Positions 1 through 7,305 of a DNA stretch of 22,287 nt are shown here, piece by piece. Under the pieces are notes generated by a model. It was not told the origin of the DNA. It searched no databases and was given only the letters and a program-made list of their open reading frames with translations. How positions within the stretch are numbered: position 1 is the first letter of the stretch; each line of letters opens with the position of its first letter. The translations under genes were made by a program, and so were the position numbers. The DNA is from DATJZH01 sp035499215 (GTDB taxonomy: Bacteria; Actinomycetota; Actinomycetes; Streptosporangiales; Streptosporangiaceae): positions 1 through 22,287 of the forward strand of contig DATJZH010000011.1 in NCBI GenBank assembly GCA_035499215.1. Reading direction: 5' to 3'.

Positions 1-116
1 GTGACGGCCGCTATGACGGCGGCGGGCACCTGCGTCCCGGCCGCGCCGTCGAGATAGGCGTACCCGTCGGCGAGAGCGGGATAGGCAGCCCGGACCCGGC
101 CAACGTCGAAGACCAT
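1..116 (-). CDS. Cysteine desulfurase-like class V aminotransferase, N-terminal fragment
   Basis: Only the first 38 codons lie in the window; the gene runs off the left edge. The minus-strand ATG at 116 opens with MVFDVGRVRAAYPALADG, then a YLDGAAGTQVP segment. This is the characteristic N-terminus of the actinobacterial 'cysteine desulfurase-like' branch of PLP-dependent class V aminotransferases, in which the DGxxGTQ segment helps form the PLP phosphate pocket. A purine-rich stretch (AAGGGAGCG) sits just upstream of the start. The catalytic lysine is outside the window, so activity cannot be judged, and these proteins are often not true IscS/SufS enzymes. The family call is recognition from the N-terminus only. 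Confidence 0.65.
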   Translation of the reverse strand, partial: MVFDVGRVRAAYPALADGYAYLDGAAGTQVPAAVIAAV

Positions 117-377
117 CGCGGTCCGCTCCCTTCGCAGTCCACGACATCATCGCAGCCCGCTGAGGCGCGCCGCTCAGTCGTCGGCTGCGCAGCGCGGGCG
201 TGTCATGGTGATGTCGGCGTGCGCCGTTAGGCGAGGCTCCGCTGGTGGCTGAGCCGGATGAGCCCGTTTTTCCTCCCGCCCGCTGTCCACCGTGGCAATC
301 GCCGACCCGGTCCTGATTCCCGAGGGCCGCCGTCCGCTAAGCTGGCGGGCCAGGTCAGGGTGCCAGCAAGCTCCGCT

Positions 378-812
378 ATGCTGGCCAGCGTGTTCAAGGC
401 GCGCAAGCAGGCCAGCGAGACGGCCGAGGAGGAGTACCTCGCGGATGTCGCGCTGGCGGCGAGATTCGATGAGCTGCTGGCCGCGGCACGGGCGGCCGAG
501 GATGACTTCCGCCAGGCGCAGGCAACGGCGGCGCCGGTCGGCGAGCAGTATCCGCTAGCCGTCAGGCTCGACGGCGCGCTGACCGAGGCGATGCGGGCCG
601 CTTACGCCGCCCAGCGCGCCGAAATCGGCCCGCAGGGCTATGACGACCGGATCTACCGGCGGAAGGCCAGGGCGAAACCGGCCGTGCACGCCTGGACTGA
701 CGAGGCGGAGCGGCTGCTGACGATGCGTGAGACCCACCGGCTGACGGGCTTTCCCAGCCGCCCTGAGGTACAGCAGCTCGGTGCCACGGTGGGACGCCTT
801 CCCGCTGCCTGA
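378..812 (+). CDS. Hypothetical protein, charged, helical
   Basis: The frame stays open from 258, but codon third positions become strongly GC only from about 378, so I chose the ATG at 378 (144 residues; a GTG at 390 is also possible). The product begins MLASVFKARKQASETAEEEY and is rich in Ala, Arg and Glu, with long predicted helical stretches (residues about 10-75). A basic YDDRIYRRKARAK segment follows near residue 92, and the protein ends in a short Pro/Gly/Ala tail. There is no signal peptide, membrane segment or recognised motif, and no clear Shine-Dalgarno site precedes any start. The 261 bases before it, shared with the divergent aminotransferase, hold nothing else I can identify. 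I do not recognise the family and assign no function. Confidence 0.5.
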   Translation: MLASVFKARKQASETAEEEYLADVALAARFDELLAAARAAEDDFRQAQATAAPVGEQYPLAVRLDGALTEAMRAAYAAQRAEIGPQGYDDRIYRRKARAKPAVHAWTDEAERLLTMRETHRLTGFPSRPEVQQLGATVGRLPAA

Positions 813-923
813 GATCAGAGGACGGCGTGTTTTCCGCGCTCGCGCGCCGGGCAGCGTGCAATCTTAGATGTCAGCACTAGTGCGTCTCTGCCAGCGGATT
901 GCCACGAAAGCTACAAAAGCCGG

Positions 924-937
924 GACGGAAATCCGTC
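924..937. repeat. Inverted repeat upstream of the DUF5999 gene (left)
   Basis: GACGGA and TCCGTC are perfect 6-base arms separated by AA. The element lies about 16 bases before the proposed -35 of the DUF5999 promoter and next to a second inverted repeat at 942-954. It could be an operator half of a regulator site, or chance in GC-rich DNA. Confidence 0.4.
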
Positions 938-941
938 ACAA

Positions 942-954
942 CGGGCAATGCCCG
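942..954. repeat. Inverted repeat overlapping the DUF5999 -35 region (right)
   Basis: CGGGCA and TGCCCG are perfect 6-base arms around a single central A. The right arm overlaps the start of the proposed -35 hexamer at 953, which is a position where a bound repressor would block RNA polymerase. That role is inference from position only. Confidence 0.4.
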
Positions 955-981
955 GACTGCGCGCCGCTGGCACAGTAGAAT
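953..981 (+). promoter_or_regulatory. Sigma-70-type promoter for the DUF5999 gene
   Basis: A TAGAAT -10 hexamer at 976-981 has the TAnnnT pattern preferred by actinobacterial housekeeping sigma factors. A weak -35 (CGGACT, 953-958) lies 17 bases upstream. Transcription would start near 988, giving a leader of about 35 bases that contains the strong ribosome site at 1011-1016. Confidence 0.5.
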
Positions 982-1010
982 GTGATCAGAACCACATCGA
1001 GGAATTGACC

Positions 1011-1016
1011 AGGAGG
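1011..1016 (+). promoter_or_regulatory. Strong ribosome binding site for the DUF5999 gene
   Basis: A full AGGAGG sits 7 bases before the ATG at 1024. It is the best Shine-Dalgarno sequence noted in the window and fixes this start. Confidence 0.85.
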
Positions 1017-1023
1017 CACGAGA

Positions 1024-1275
1024 ATGTGCCCGCATACGCCAATGTGTCCGGAAGCACGCGACCCGGACCGTGAGGCGGCACGTACGATCATCAGCCACCC
1101 GGAACAGGGCTGGAGCCTGCTCTGCAACGGGATCGTGATATTCGAGGACACCGGGGAGCTTCTCCCGGACGGCGACACCATCGCGCCGCACCGCCCCACT
1201 GACCTGTTTCCCCAGACGTTCGAGCCGGCCAGGCGCGCGGCGCCCGCGCCCACGACGCGATCGCCAGCCGCTTAG
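1024..1275 (+). CDS. DUF5999 family protein
   Basis: This 83-residue protein carries the hallmark core of DUF5999, a small family widespread in Streptomyces and relatives. It has an N-terminal MCPHTPMCPEA with two Cys and a His, then REAARTIISHPEQGWSLLCN, then IVIFEDTGELLPDG and an IAPHRP segment. Three cysteines in total might bind a metal or form a disulfide, but no function is established that I know of. The start is secured by AGGAGG 7 bases upstream. The tail after residue 65 is low-complexity (Arg, Ala, Pro, Thr). Its TAG overlaps the TAA of the convergent hydrolase gene, so the two 3' ends share bases. The gene has its own promoter and is probably monocistronic. Confidence 0.88.
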   Translation: MCPHTPMCPEARDPDREAARTIISHPEQGWSLLCNGIVIFEDTGELLPDGDTIAPHRPTDLFPQTFEPARRAAPAPTTRSPAA

Positions 1276-1892
1276 CCCGGGGCTGCGGAGCCGTCCGCTA
1301 GCCGGAGTATGACGCGCAGCCAGGATCCGACGGCATCCCCGACCGCTTCCGGATGCCTGGCCAGGCTGTGCGCCTCCCCCGGCAGCACGATGACGCGGGC
1401 GGCATCGGCGGTTCCCGGCACGCCGAACGGATCCCGGGCCCCGCTGATCACGAGGACGTCTGTCCCGGCCGCATGCAGCTCGCCGATCCGCGAGCGCTCG
1501 GGACGTCCGGGCGGGTGCAGCGGAAACGCCAGTGCCAGCACAGCGCGCGCGCTCGCGGCGGCGGCGGTCCGGCAGGCCAGCCGGGCGCCGTTGCTCCGGC
1601 CGCCCTGGACCAGCGGCACGGCGGGAACGGCGCCGCGGAGCGCATCGATGACCCGGAGCCAGGCCTGGTCCTGGCGCTGCGCTGAACCGGGGGCGCGGGC
1701 TCCCCTGACCCGGTAAGGCTGCAGCACCCTGGCTACCGTGCCGCCGAGCCGGAGCGCGGCGCCGCGCGCTGCGAGCAGGTCGGGGGCATCTATCCCGCCG
1801 GCCGCGCCATGTGTCAGCACCAGCAGGAAGCGCGGCTCGGCGGCCTTGTCAAGCTGCGCCTCGGCCGGCCCGGCCTGGGTGCCGATCTCCAC
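1272..1892 (-). CDS. Alpha/beta hydrolase, Tex30/KANL3-like (dienelactone hydrolase-related)
   Basis: The product is a 206-residue single-domain alpha/beta hydrolase. It shows an oxyanion-side LTHGAAGG turn (residues 27-33), the nucleophile elbow GGRSNGAR with Ser100 in a GxSxG context, and an acid at Asp154 in ISGARDPFG. The catalytic His175 lies in LPGEAHSL. These features and the short length match the small Tex30/KANL3-type branch often annotated as dienelactone-hydrolase-family or 'alpha/beta-hydrolase' proteins; the substrate is unknown. The start is a GTG at 1892 without a good ribosome site, so translation could begin a few codons later. It lies 53 bases downstream of uvrA on the same strand and may be read from the uvrA transcript. 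Its stop codon overlaps that of the convergent DUF5999 gene. Confidence 0.72.
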   Translation of the reverse strand: MEIGTQAGPAEAQLDKAAEPRFLLVLTHGAAGGIDAPDLLAARGAALRLGGTVARVLQPYRVRGARAPGSAQRQDQAWLRVIDALRGAVPAVPLVQGGRSNGARLACRTAAAASARAVLALAFPLHPPGRPERSRIGELHAAGTDVLVISGARDPFGVPGTADAARVIVLPGEAHSLARHPEAVGDAVGSWLRVILRLADGSAAPG

Positions 1893-1945
1893 ACGGGGCA
1901 GCGTACCCCGGCAGACCCGGGCAGTCAGGCCGCGGCCGCGGCCGG

Positions 1946-4801
1946 CTAGACGTTCAGCAGCTTCTTCAGGAACTGTCCGGTATAGCTTTCCTCGACCGCG
2001 GCCACCTGCTCGGGAGTGCCGGCCGCCAGCACCGAGCCCCCGCGGGAACCGCCGTCGGGGCCCAGGTCGATGACCCAGTCCGCGGTCTTGATCACGTCGA
2101 GGTTGTGCTCGATCACGACAACCGTGTTGCCCCCGTCCACCAGCCGCCCGAGCACGCCGAGCAGCTTGCGGATGTCGTCGAAGTGCAGGCCGGTCGTCGG
2201 CTCGTCCAGCACGTAGGCGGTCCGGCCGGCGGAGCGGCGCTGCAGTTCCGAGGCCAGCTTCACCCGCTGCGCCTCCCCGCCGGACAGGGTCGGGGCCGGC
2301 TGGCCGAGCCGCACGTAGCCGAGACCGACGTCGACCAGGGTCTGCAGGTGCCGGTGGATGGGCGGGATCGCCGCGAAGAAGCCGGCGCCCTCCTCGATCG
2401 GCATGTCGAGCACGTCGGCGATGGTCTTGCCCTTGTAGTGCACCTGCAGGGTGTCGGTGTTGTAGCGGGCGCCGTGGCAGACCTCGCAGGGCACGTAGAC
2501 GTCAGGCAGGAACTGCATCTCGATCTTGATGGTGCCGTCGCCCGAGCACGCCTCGCACCGGCCGCCCTTGACGTTGAAGGAGAACCGGCCGGGCTGGTAG
2601 CCGCGGACCTTCGCCTCGGTAGTCTGCGCGAACAGCCGGCGGACGTGATCGAAGACCCCGGTGTAGGTGGCGGGGTTGGACCGCGGCGTCCGGCCGATCG
2701 GGCCCTGGTCGACATGCACGACCTTGTCCAGGTGATGCATCCCTGTCACCCTGGTGTGCTTGCCCACCGCGGTGCGCGTCCCGTGCAGTTCCCTGGCCAG
2801 CGCGCTGTAGAGGATGTCGTTGACCAGAGTCGACTTGCCCGACCCGGAGACGCCGGTCACCGCGATGAGGCAGCCGAGCGGGAACGCCACGTCCACGCCG
2901 CGCAGGTTGTGCTCGGCAGCGCCCTTGACGACGACCTCCCGGCCGCGGGCCCGCTTCCGGCGCGAGGCTGGCAGCGGGATCGCCTCCCGGCCCGTCAGGT
3001 AGGCGCCGGTCAGCGACTCGCTGCTGGCGAGCAGTTCCGCCAGCGGGCCGGAGACCACTATGTTGCCGCCGTGCTCGCCGGCCCGCGGCCCGATGTCCAC
3101 CACCCAGTCGGCCGAGCGGATGGTGTCCTCGTCATGCTCGACCACGATGAGCGTGTTGCCCAGGTCCCGCAGCCGCTGCAGGGTCTCGAGCAGCCGGTGG
3201 TTATCCCGCTGGTGCAGGCCGATCGATGGCTCGTCCAGCACGTAGAGCACGCCCACCAGGCCCGAGCCGATCTGCGTGGCAAGCCTGATCCGCTGCGCCT
3301 CCCCCCCGGCCAGCGTGGCCGACGGCCGGTCCAGGGTCAGGTAGTCCAGGCCGACATCGAGCAGGAAGCCAAGCCGGGCGTTGACCTCTTTCAGTATCCG
3401 GGCGGCGATCTGCCGGTCCCGGTCGGACAGCTCGAGGGTGAGCAGCCGCTTGGCGAGCTCGCCGATGGGCAGCGCGCAGTAATCGGCGATCGACAGCCCG
3501 TCGACGGTGACCGCGAGCGATACCGGCCTGAGGCGTGCGCCGTGGCAGGACGGGCACGGTACCTGGCGCATGTAGCCGGCGAAGCGCTCCCGGCTGGAGT
3601 CGCTTTCCGCCTCGGCATGCCTGCGCTCGATGTAAGGGATCGCGCCCTCGAAATTGGTGTAGTACGAGCGCTCCCGGCCGTACCGGTTGCGGTACCTGAC
3701 GTGCACCTGCTTGTCGTAGCCGGAGAGCAGCGCCTGGCGCGCCCTGGCCGGCAGCCTTGACCACGGGATGTCGGTACGGAAGCCGAGCGAGTCGCCGAGC
3801 GCCTCGATCAGCCGGACGAAGTAGTCGCTGACGTGACCGCCGCTCCATACCGCGATGGCGCCCTCGGCCAGCGTCCTGGCCGGATCGGCGACGACGAGCT
3901 CCGGGTCGACCTCCATCCGCGTGCCGAGGCCGGCGCAGTCGGGGCAGGCGCCCCAGGGCGAGTTGAAGGAGAACGACCGCGGCTCGAGCTCGTCGAAGGA
4001 CAGGTCGTCGTAGAGGCAGGCGAGGTGCTCGGAGAACATACGCTGGCGGTGCGGGTCGTCTTCGGGCAGGTCGGTGAAGTCGAGCACGACGACGCCGCCC
4101 GACAGCGACAGCGCGGTCTCCACCGAATCAGTCAGCCGCCGGCGTGCGGACTGCTTCACGTCGAGCCGGTCGACGACGACCTCGATGTCATGCGTTTCGT
4201 ACTTCTTGAGCGCCGGCAGCTCGCCGGCCAGCGCGCTGTCCAGCCGGATGACCGTGCCGTCAACCCTCGCCCGCGAGTAGCCCTTGGCCTGCAGCTCGCG
4301 CAGCATCTCGGTATACTCGCCCTTGCGGCCCCTGACCACCGGCGCCAGCACCTGGAACCTGGTCCCCTCGTCCAGTTCGAGCAGCCGGTCGACGATCTGC
4401 TGCGGGCTCTGCCGCGCGATCGTGCGGCCGCAGGCCGGGCAGTGCGGCTTGCCCGCCCGCGCATACAGCAGCCGCAGGTAGTCATACACTTCGGTGATCG
4501 TGCCGACGGTCGAGCGGGGGTTACGGCCGGCCGCCTTCTGGTCGATCGACACCGCAGGCGACAGCCCGTCGATGAAATCCACGTCCGGCTTGTCCATCTG
4601 GCCGAGGAACTGCCGGGCGTAAGCCGACAGCGACTCCACGTACCTGCGCTGGCCCTCGGCGAAGATCGTGTCGAAGGCCAGGCTCGACTTCCCCGAGCCG
4701 GACAGCCCGGTGAAAACGATCATGGCGTTCCTGGGCAGATCGAGCGACACATCCTTGAGGTTGTGCTCGCGTGCACCGCGGACGACGAGGCGGTCTGCCA
4801 C
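1946..4801 (-). CDS. uvrA: Excinuclease ABC subunit A
   Basis: UvrA is the damage-recognition ATPase of nucleotide excision repair. It acts as a dimer that loads UvrB onto DNA lesions in the cytoplasm. The product is 951 residues from the GTG at 4801 (VADRLVVRGAREHNLKDV), close to the usual 940-1000. The first ABC half has Walker A GLSGSGKSS (32-40), a CPACG zinc-binding segment near residue 118, and signature LAGGEAQR (497-504) followed by VLDEPSIGLH. The second half has Walker A GVSGSGKST (650-658), a four-Cys zinc finger (C749, C752, C772, C775), and signature LSGGEAQR (839-846) with VLDEPTTGLH. The frame stays open upstream of 4801, but that part has no UvrA similarity. A GGGAG about 13 bases upstream is a long-spaced ribosome site. 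I saw no LexA-type SOS box in the promoter region. Confidence 0.96.
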   Translation of the reverse strand: MADRLVVRGAREHNLKDVSLDLPRNAMIVFTGLSGSGKSSLAFDTIFAEGQRRYVESLSAYARQFLGQMDKPDVDFIDGLSPAVSIDQKAAGRNPRSTVGTITEVYDYLRLLYARAGKPHCPACGRTIARQSPQQIVDRLLELDEGTRFQVLAPVVRGRKGEYTEMLRELQAKGYSRARVDGTVIRLDSALAGELPALKKYETHDIEVVVDRLDVKQSARRRLTDSVETALSLSGGVVVLDFTDLPEDDPHRQRMFSEHLACLYDDLSFDELEPRSFSFNSPWGACPDCAGLGTRMEVDPELVVADPARTLAEGAIAVWSGGHVSDYFVRLIEALGDSLGFRTDIPWSRLPARARQALLSGYDKQVHVRYRNRYGRERSYYTNFEGAIPYIERRHAEAESDSSRERFAGYMRQVPCPSCHGARLRPVSLAVTVDGLSIADYCALPIGELAKRLLTLELSDRDRQIAARILKEVNARLGFLLDVGLDYLTLDRPSATLAGGEAQRIRLATQIGSGLVGVLYVLDEPSIGLHQRDNHRLLETLQRLRDLGNTLIVVEHDEDTIRSADWVVDIGPRAGEHGGNIVVSGPLAELLASSESLTGAYLTGREAIPLPASRRKRARGREVVVKGAAEHNLRGVDVAFPLGCLIAVTGVSGSGKSTLVNDILYSALARELHGTRTAVGKHTRVTGMHHLDKVVHVDQGPIGRTPRSNPATYTGVFDHVRRLFAQTTEAKVRGYQPGRFSFNVKGGRCEACSGDGTIKIEMQFLPDVYVPCEVCHGARYNTDTLQVHYKGKTIADVLDMPIEEGAGFFAAIPPIHRHLQTLVDVGLGYVRLGQPAPTLSGGEAQRVKLASELQRRSAGRTAYVLDEPTTGLHFDDIRKLLGVLGRLVDGGNTVVVIEHNLDVIKTADWVIDLGPDGGSRGGSVLAAGTPEQVAAVEESYTGQFLKKLLNV

Positions 4802-4839
4802 TTTGCGCTCAGTTCTCCCAGGGTCGGCGCCGCATGGGG

Positions 4840-4855
4840 CGGCTGCATGCAGCCG
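4840..4855. repeat. Perfect 16-base palindrome upstream of uvrA
   Basis: CGGCTGCATGCAGCCG reads the same on both strands and lies about 39 bases before the uvrA GTG, a plausible operator position. By a rough estimate, a palindrome of this length is expected about once per window by chance in DNA this GC-rich, so only its placement makes it notable. Confidence 0.4.
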
Positions 4856-4985
4856 GGACGCGTTGTCATCGTATCCGGGGGCCTGGCAGATCATGGTGCC
4901 TTCGCCCGGTCCGGGCACCCCGGGGCCGCGTCCGGGCTGCCGTCGGCGGCGGGTACAACCGTCCGGCGGGCACGCCGATTCCCGG

Positions 4986-5020
4986 CAGAGCCCGGCCGGC
5001 TTCCTGGCGGCCGGGCTCTG
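4986..5020. repeat. Hairpin with a 12-bp perfect stem
   Basis: The arms CAGAGCCCGGCC (4986-4997) and GGCCGGGCTCTG (5009-5020) pair perfectly around an 11-base loop. No gene ends nearby on either strand, so this is not an ordinary terminator. It would lie in the 5' leader of a plus-strand transcript reading into the MBL gene, or upstream of the uvrA promoter on the other strand. No T-run follows on either side. It may be a leader structure, an attenuator, a protein site or a dispersed genomic repeat. Confidence 0.5.
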
Positions 5021-5059
5021 TAGGCGAAGATGGCCAGGGAGCCGGGCGGAGGGACCGCA

Positions 5060-5179
5060 GTGACCGACGAGACAGCGATCGATCCCGGTGACCTGCGCGA
5101 GCAGCCAGGCGCGAACCGTGCCGTGCACCAAGCGGCACTTCTCCCGAAGGGAGGGAGCGGCGTTTCCTCCTCGTCCTGA
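5060..5179 (+). CDS. Possible 39-codon leader ORF ahead of the MBL-fold gene
   Basis: A GTG at 5060 is preceded by GGAGGG (5048-5053) at 6-base spacing, one of the better ribosome sites in the window. It opens a 39-residue frame starting VTDETAIDPGDLREQ and ending in four serines at a TGA, 27 bases before the MBL-fold gene. Third-position GC is only moderate compared with the neighbouring genes, and I recognise no family, so it may be a leader peptide, a decayed gene or chance. The MBL-fold start at 5207 itself lacks a good ribosome site, which makes coupling to this frame conceivable. That is inference. Confidence 0.25.
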   Translation: MTDETAIDPGDLREQPGANRAVHQAALLPKGGSGVSSSS

Positions 5180-5206
5180 CCGACGGGTTTTCGCGCCGCG
5201 CCTCGA

Positions 5207-5872
5207 ATGAGCTACACCGGAAACGTCAGCGTCGGCGGGCCGGCGGACACCAGGCAGCTGCCCGGCCTGGAGATCACCAAGGTAGCGGTGGGCCCGCTGG
5301 ACAACAACGCCTATCTGCTGCGCTGCACCGCAACGGGCGAGCTGGCGCTGATCGACGCGGCGAACGAGGCCGGCACCCTGCTGGCGCTCGTCGGCGACGT
5401 CCCGCTGGCGACGATCATCACGACGCATCAGCACCGCGACCACTGGGCCGCCCTGGCGGCCGTGCAGAAGGCAACCGGCGCGGCTACGGCGGCCCACCCC
5501 GATGACGCGGCGGGACTGCCGGTCCCGGTCACCCGGCCGGTCCGGCACGGGGACGAGATCACGGTCGGCGACGCCGTGCTGACGGTCATCCACCTGCGCG
5601 GGCACACTCCAGGCGGCATCGCCCTGTGCTACGACGGCGGCGGCGCCCTGGCCGGCCAGCCGCACCTGTTCACGGGGGACTCGCTGTTCCCCGGCGGCCC
5701 CGGCAATACCGGGCAGGACCCGCAGCGGTTCAGCCGGCTGATGAGCGATCTCGAGGAGCGCGTGTTCGGCCAGCTGCCTGATGGCACCTGGGTCTACCCC
5801 GGCCACGGCAAGGACACCACCGTCGGCGCCGAGCGCCCGCATTTGCCCGAATGGCGCGCCCGCGGCTGGTGA
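5207..5872 (+). CDS. MBL-fold metallo-hydrolase (glyoxalase II-like)
   Basis: This 221-residue protein belongs to the metallo-beta-lactamase superfamily. The metal-binding THQHRDHW motif supplies His74, His76, Asp78 and His79. Further ligands are His133 (RGHTPGG), Asp158 (FTGDSLFPGG) and His200 (YPGHGKDT), so the dinuclear site is complete. The arrangement is that of hydroxyacylglutathione hydrolase-like thiolester hydrolases; actinobacteria lack glutathione, so a mycothiol-type or other thioester is a possible substrate, but this is inference. The N-terminal MSYTGNVSVGGPADT and C-terminal PHLPEWRARGW match homologues that sit beside uvrA in streptomycetes, which supports the start at 5207. 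It is transcribed away from uvrA. A GGGCGCGCCC palindrome follows the stop directly. The 154 bases to the convergent acetyltransferase gene hold nothing else recognised. Confidence 0.88.
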   Translation: MSYTGNVSVGGPADTRQLPGLEITKVAVGPLDNNAYLLRCTATGELALIDAANEAGTLLALVGDVPLATIITTHQHRDHWAALAAVQKATGAATAAHPDDAAGLPVPVTRPVRHGDEITVGDAVLTVIHLRGHTPGGIALCYDGGGALAGQPHLFTGDSLFPGGPGNTGQDPQRFSRLMSDLEERVFGQLPDGTWVYPGHGKDTTVGAERPHLPEWRARGW

Positions 5873-6026
5873 GGGCGCGCCCGTGCCACCGTGCCTGCGG
5901 CGCCCTGCCCGTGCCGCCCCGCCCGCGGCGCCCCGACGACGGCGTGCAGTCAGGCCGGTGGTGATTGTGTGCGCCGGGCCGTGGAGCCGGGGACGCTTGC
6001 TGACTCGCGTTTTGCCCTGGCCCGGT

Positions 6027-6587
6027 TCAGCTCAGCGGGCGGCGGTACCGGATCTCGGTAACGGCGCCGAGGTCGTCGCGCACCTCGCTCTCGCCGCTGC
6101 GGGTGAATCCCGCCCGCTCGTAGAATCGGCGCGCCCTGGCATTCTCCGCGAGCACCCACAGGCATATTTCTTCATAACGGGCTGCGCTGGCCCAGTCGAG
6201 CGCCGCTTCCATCAGCGCCCGCCCGGCGCCGGTCGACCAGTGCTGCGGCACGACGTAGATCGCATAGAGCTCAGCCCGGGCAGTGCCAGGCTCAGCCTGG
6301 CCGGGAGCCGGGCCCGGACGTCCGTCCGCGCCGCGCTGCGGCCCGACGGCGGCGAACCCGGCCGGCTCGCCCGCGCTGCCGCCAGGACCCGCCGACTCGG
6401 CAATCAGCAGCCCGCGCGGCAGATGCCTGCTGCGCCACGCTGCCTCGCGTGCCACCGCGGCGGGAGCAGTGAGGTGGGCGAGGATCCCGGCCGGGATGAT
6501 GCCGTCGTAGGCCGCGCGCCAGCTCGCCGCGCGCATCCTGGCGATCAGCGGGCCGTCCTGGATGCGTGCCGGGCGGACCGTCACCAT
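6027..6587 (-). CDS. GNAT family N-acetyltransferase
   Basis: The 186-residue product has the GCN5-related acetyltransferase fold. The N-terminal VTVRPARIQDGPLIARM strand-helix is typical. Motif A reads AIYVVPQHWSTGAGRALM, in which the Q-x-x-x-x-G-x-G/A loop binds the acetyl-CoA pyrophosphate. Motif B reads LWVLAENARARRFYERAGF. This pattern (LYVxPxxxxxGxGRxLM, then NxxAxxFYExxGF) is common in proteins annotated as acetyltransferases of the RimI/YhhY type, but the acceptor is unknown. A hydrophilic Gly/Pro/Arg insertion (about residues 68-104) lies before motif A. The gene begins 10 bases after the sortase stop on the same strand and is probably the last gene of that transcript. No good ribosome site is visible. 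Confidence 0.85.
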   Translation of the reverse strand: MVTVRPARIQDGPLIARMRAASWRAAYDGIIPAGILAHLTAPAAVAREAAWRSRHLPRGLLIAESAGPGGSAGEPAGFAAVGPQRGADGRPGPAPGQAEPGTARAELYAIYVVPQHWSTGAGRALMEAALDWASAARYEEICLWVLAENARARRFYERAGFTRSGESEVRDDLGAVTEIRYRRPLS

Positions 6588-6597
6588 AGCCGAGATG

Positions 6598-7305
6598 CTA
6601 ACGCGGCCGCTGCCGGCCGGCCCGGCCCGGCATTGTCGCGTAGACGACTATGTTGCCGAGGTAATGACCGGTCGCCGGATCGAAAGTGCCGCCGCAGGTT
6701 ATCAGCCGCAGCTGCGCACCGGGCGCCGGCCCGTACACCGAGTCGGTCGGGAACCTGGCCTTCGGGTACTGCTGTACGGCGTACACACGAAAGACGGCGA
6801 TCGTGCCGTCGGCCCGGCGGACATAAATCTGGTTGCCGGGACGCAGCAGCCGGAGCCGGAAGAAGACAGCCGGTCCGTGGCGGGAATCAATGTGGCCGCC
6901 GATGACCGACGAGCCGATCGCGCCCGGCCGCGGGCTGCCGGTGTACCAGCCGGCCACGGTGGCGCTCGCCGGAGCCTGCAGGCTTCCCGCCGGGGTGAGC
7001 CCGAGCCGGATAAGCGGGGTAGTCACCCCGATCGCCGGGATGACGAGCCGCGTGGGCGCGGCCACCCTCGCGCCCGCCGCCTGCTCCGGCGCGGCAGCCT
7101 GCGGGCCGGCGGGCGGGAGAGCCGGCTGGCGCGACCTGGTAACCGGCGTGGCCTGACGGCCGGCCTGGCTGGCCACTGCCAGCCCGGTCGCCCCCACCGC
7201 GACGGCCAGCAGGCCGCACAGCAGCATGGCCGCTGCCGCCGGCCGGCGCGCCATGGCGATGGGGGCAGTGTGCCGGCCGGACTGCGAGTTCCGGCTAACG
7301 CGCAT
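6598..7305 (-). CDS. Class F-like sortase, membrane anchored
   Basis: Sortases are cell-surface cysteine transpeptidases that cleave sorting signals and join proteins to the wall or to each other. This 235-residue protein has an N-terminal membrane segment (about residues 22-46), an Ala/Pro linker, and a sortase domain from about residue 84. His138 lies in SSVIGGHIDSRHG and the nucleophile Cys204 in LITCGGTFD, followed by GHYLGNIVVYA. The compact domain and these motif contexts match the actinobacterial class F (single-copy, non-housekeeping) group; the catalytic Arg cannot be assigned with certainty by eye. Its start overlaps the stop region of the DUF4397 gene by 11 bases, so the two are probably translationally coupled. 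Met18 (7254) is an alternative start. The DUF4397 partner has no obvious LPxTG, so the substrate is uncertain. Confidence 0.87.
   Translation of the reverse strand: MRVSRNSQSGRHTAPIAMARRPAAAAMLLCGLLAVAVGATGLAVASQAGRQATPVTRSRQPALPPAGPQAAAPEQAAGARVAAPTRLVIPAIGVTTPLIRLGLTPAGSLQAPASATVAGWYTGSPRPGAIGSSVIGGHIDSRHGPAVFFRLRLLRPGNQIYVRRADGTIAVFRVYAVQQYPKARFPTDSVYGPAPGAQLRLITCGGTFDPATGHYLGNIVVYATMPGRAGRQRPR

Larger units (their letters stand above)
4802..5206. promoter_or_regulatory. Divergent intergenic region between uvrA and the MBL-fold hydrolase
   Basis: These 405 bases separate two genes reading away from each other, so promoters in both directions must lie here. I cannot place a convincing -35/-10 pair. 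The region holds a 16-base palindrome (4840-4855), a long hairpin (4986-5020) and a possible short ORF (5060-5179), each listed separately. No GAAC-N4-GTTC type LexA box was found. Confidence 0.6.

Noticed and set aside
1811..3760. 649-codon open frame on the plus strand
   Set aside because: Exactly antisense to uvrA, with Pro/Arg/Gln/Val-rich composition typical of a shadow frame in GC-rich DNA; no recognisable domain.
3833..5023. 396-codon plus-strand frame
   Set aside because: Antisense to the N-terminal half of uvrA and its promoter; low-complexity product without family features.
4802..5842. N-terminal extension of UvrA
   Set aside because: The open frame runs opposite the MBL-fold gene and has no UvrA similarity; the family N-terminus is at 4801.
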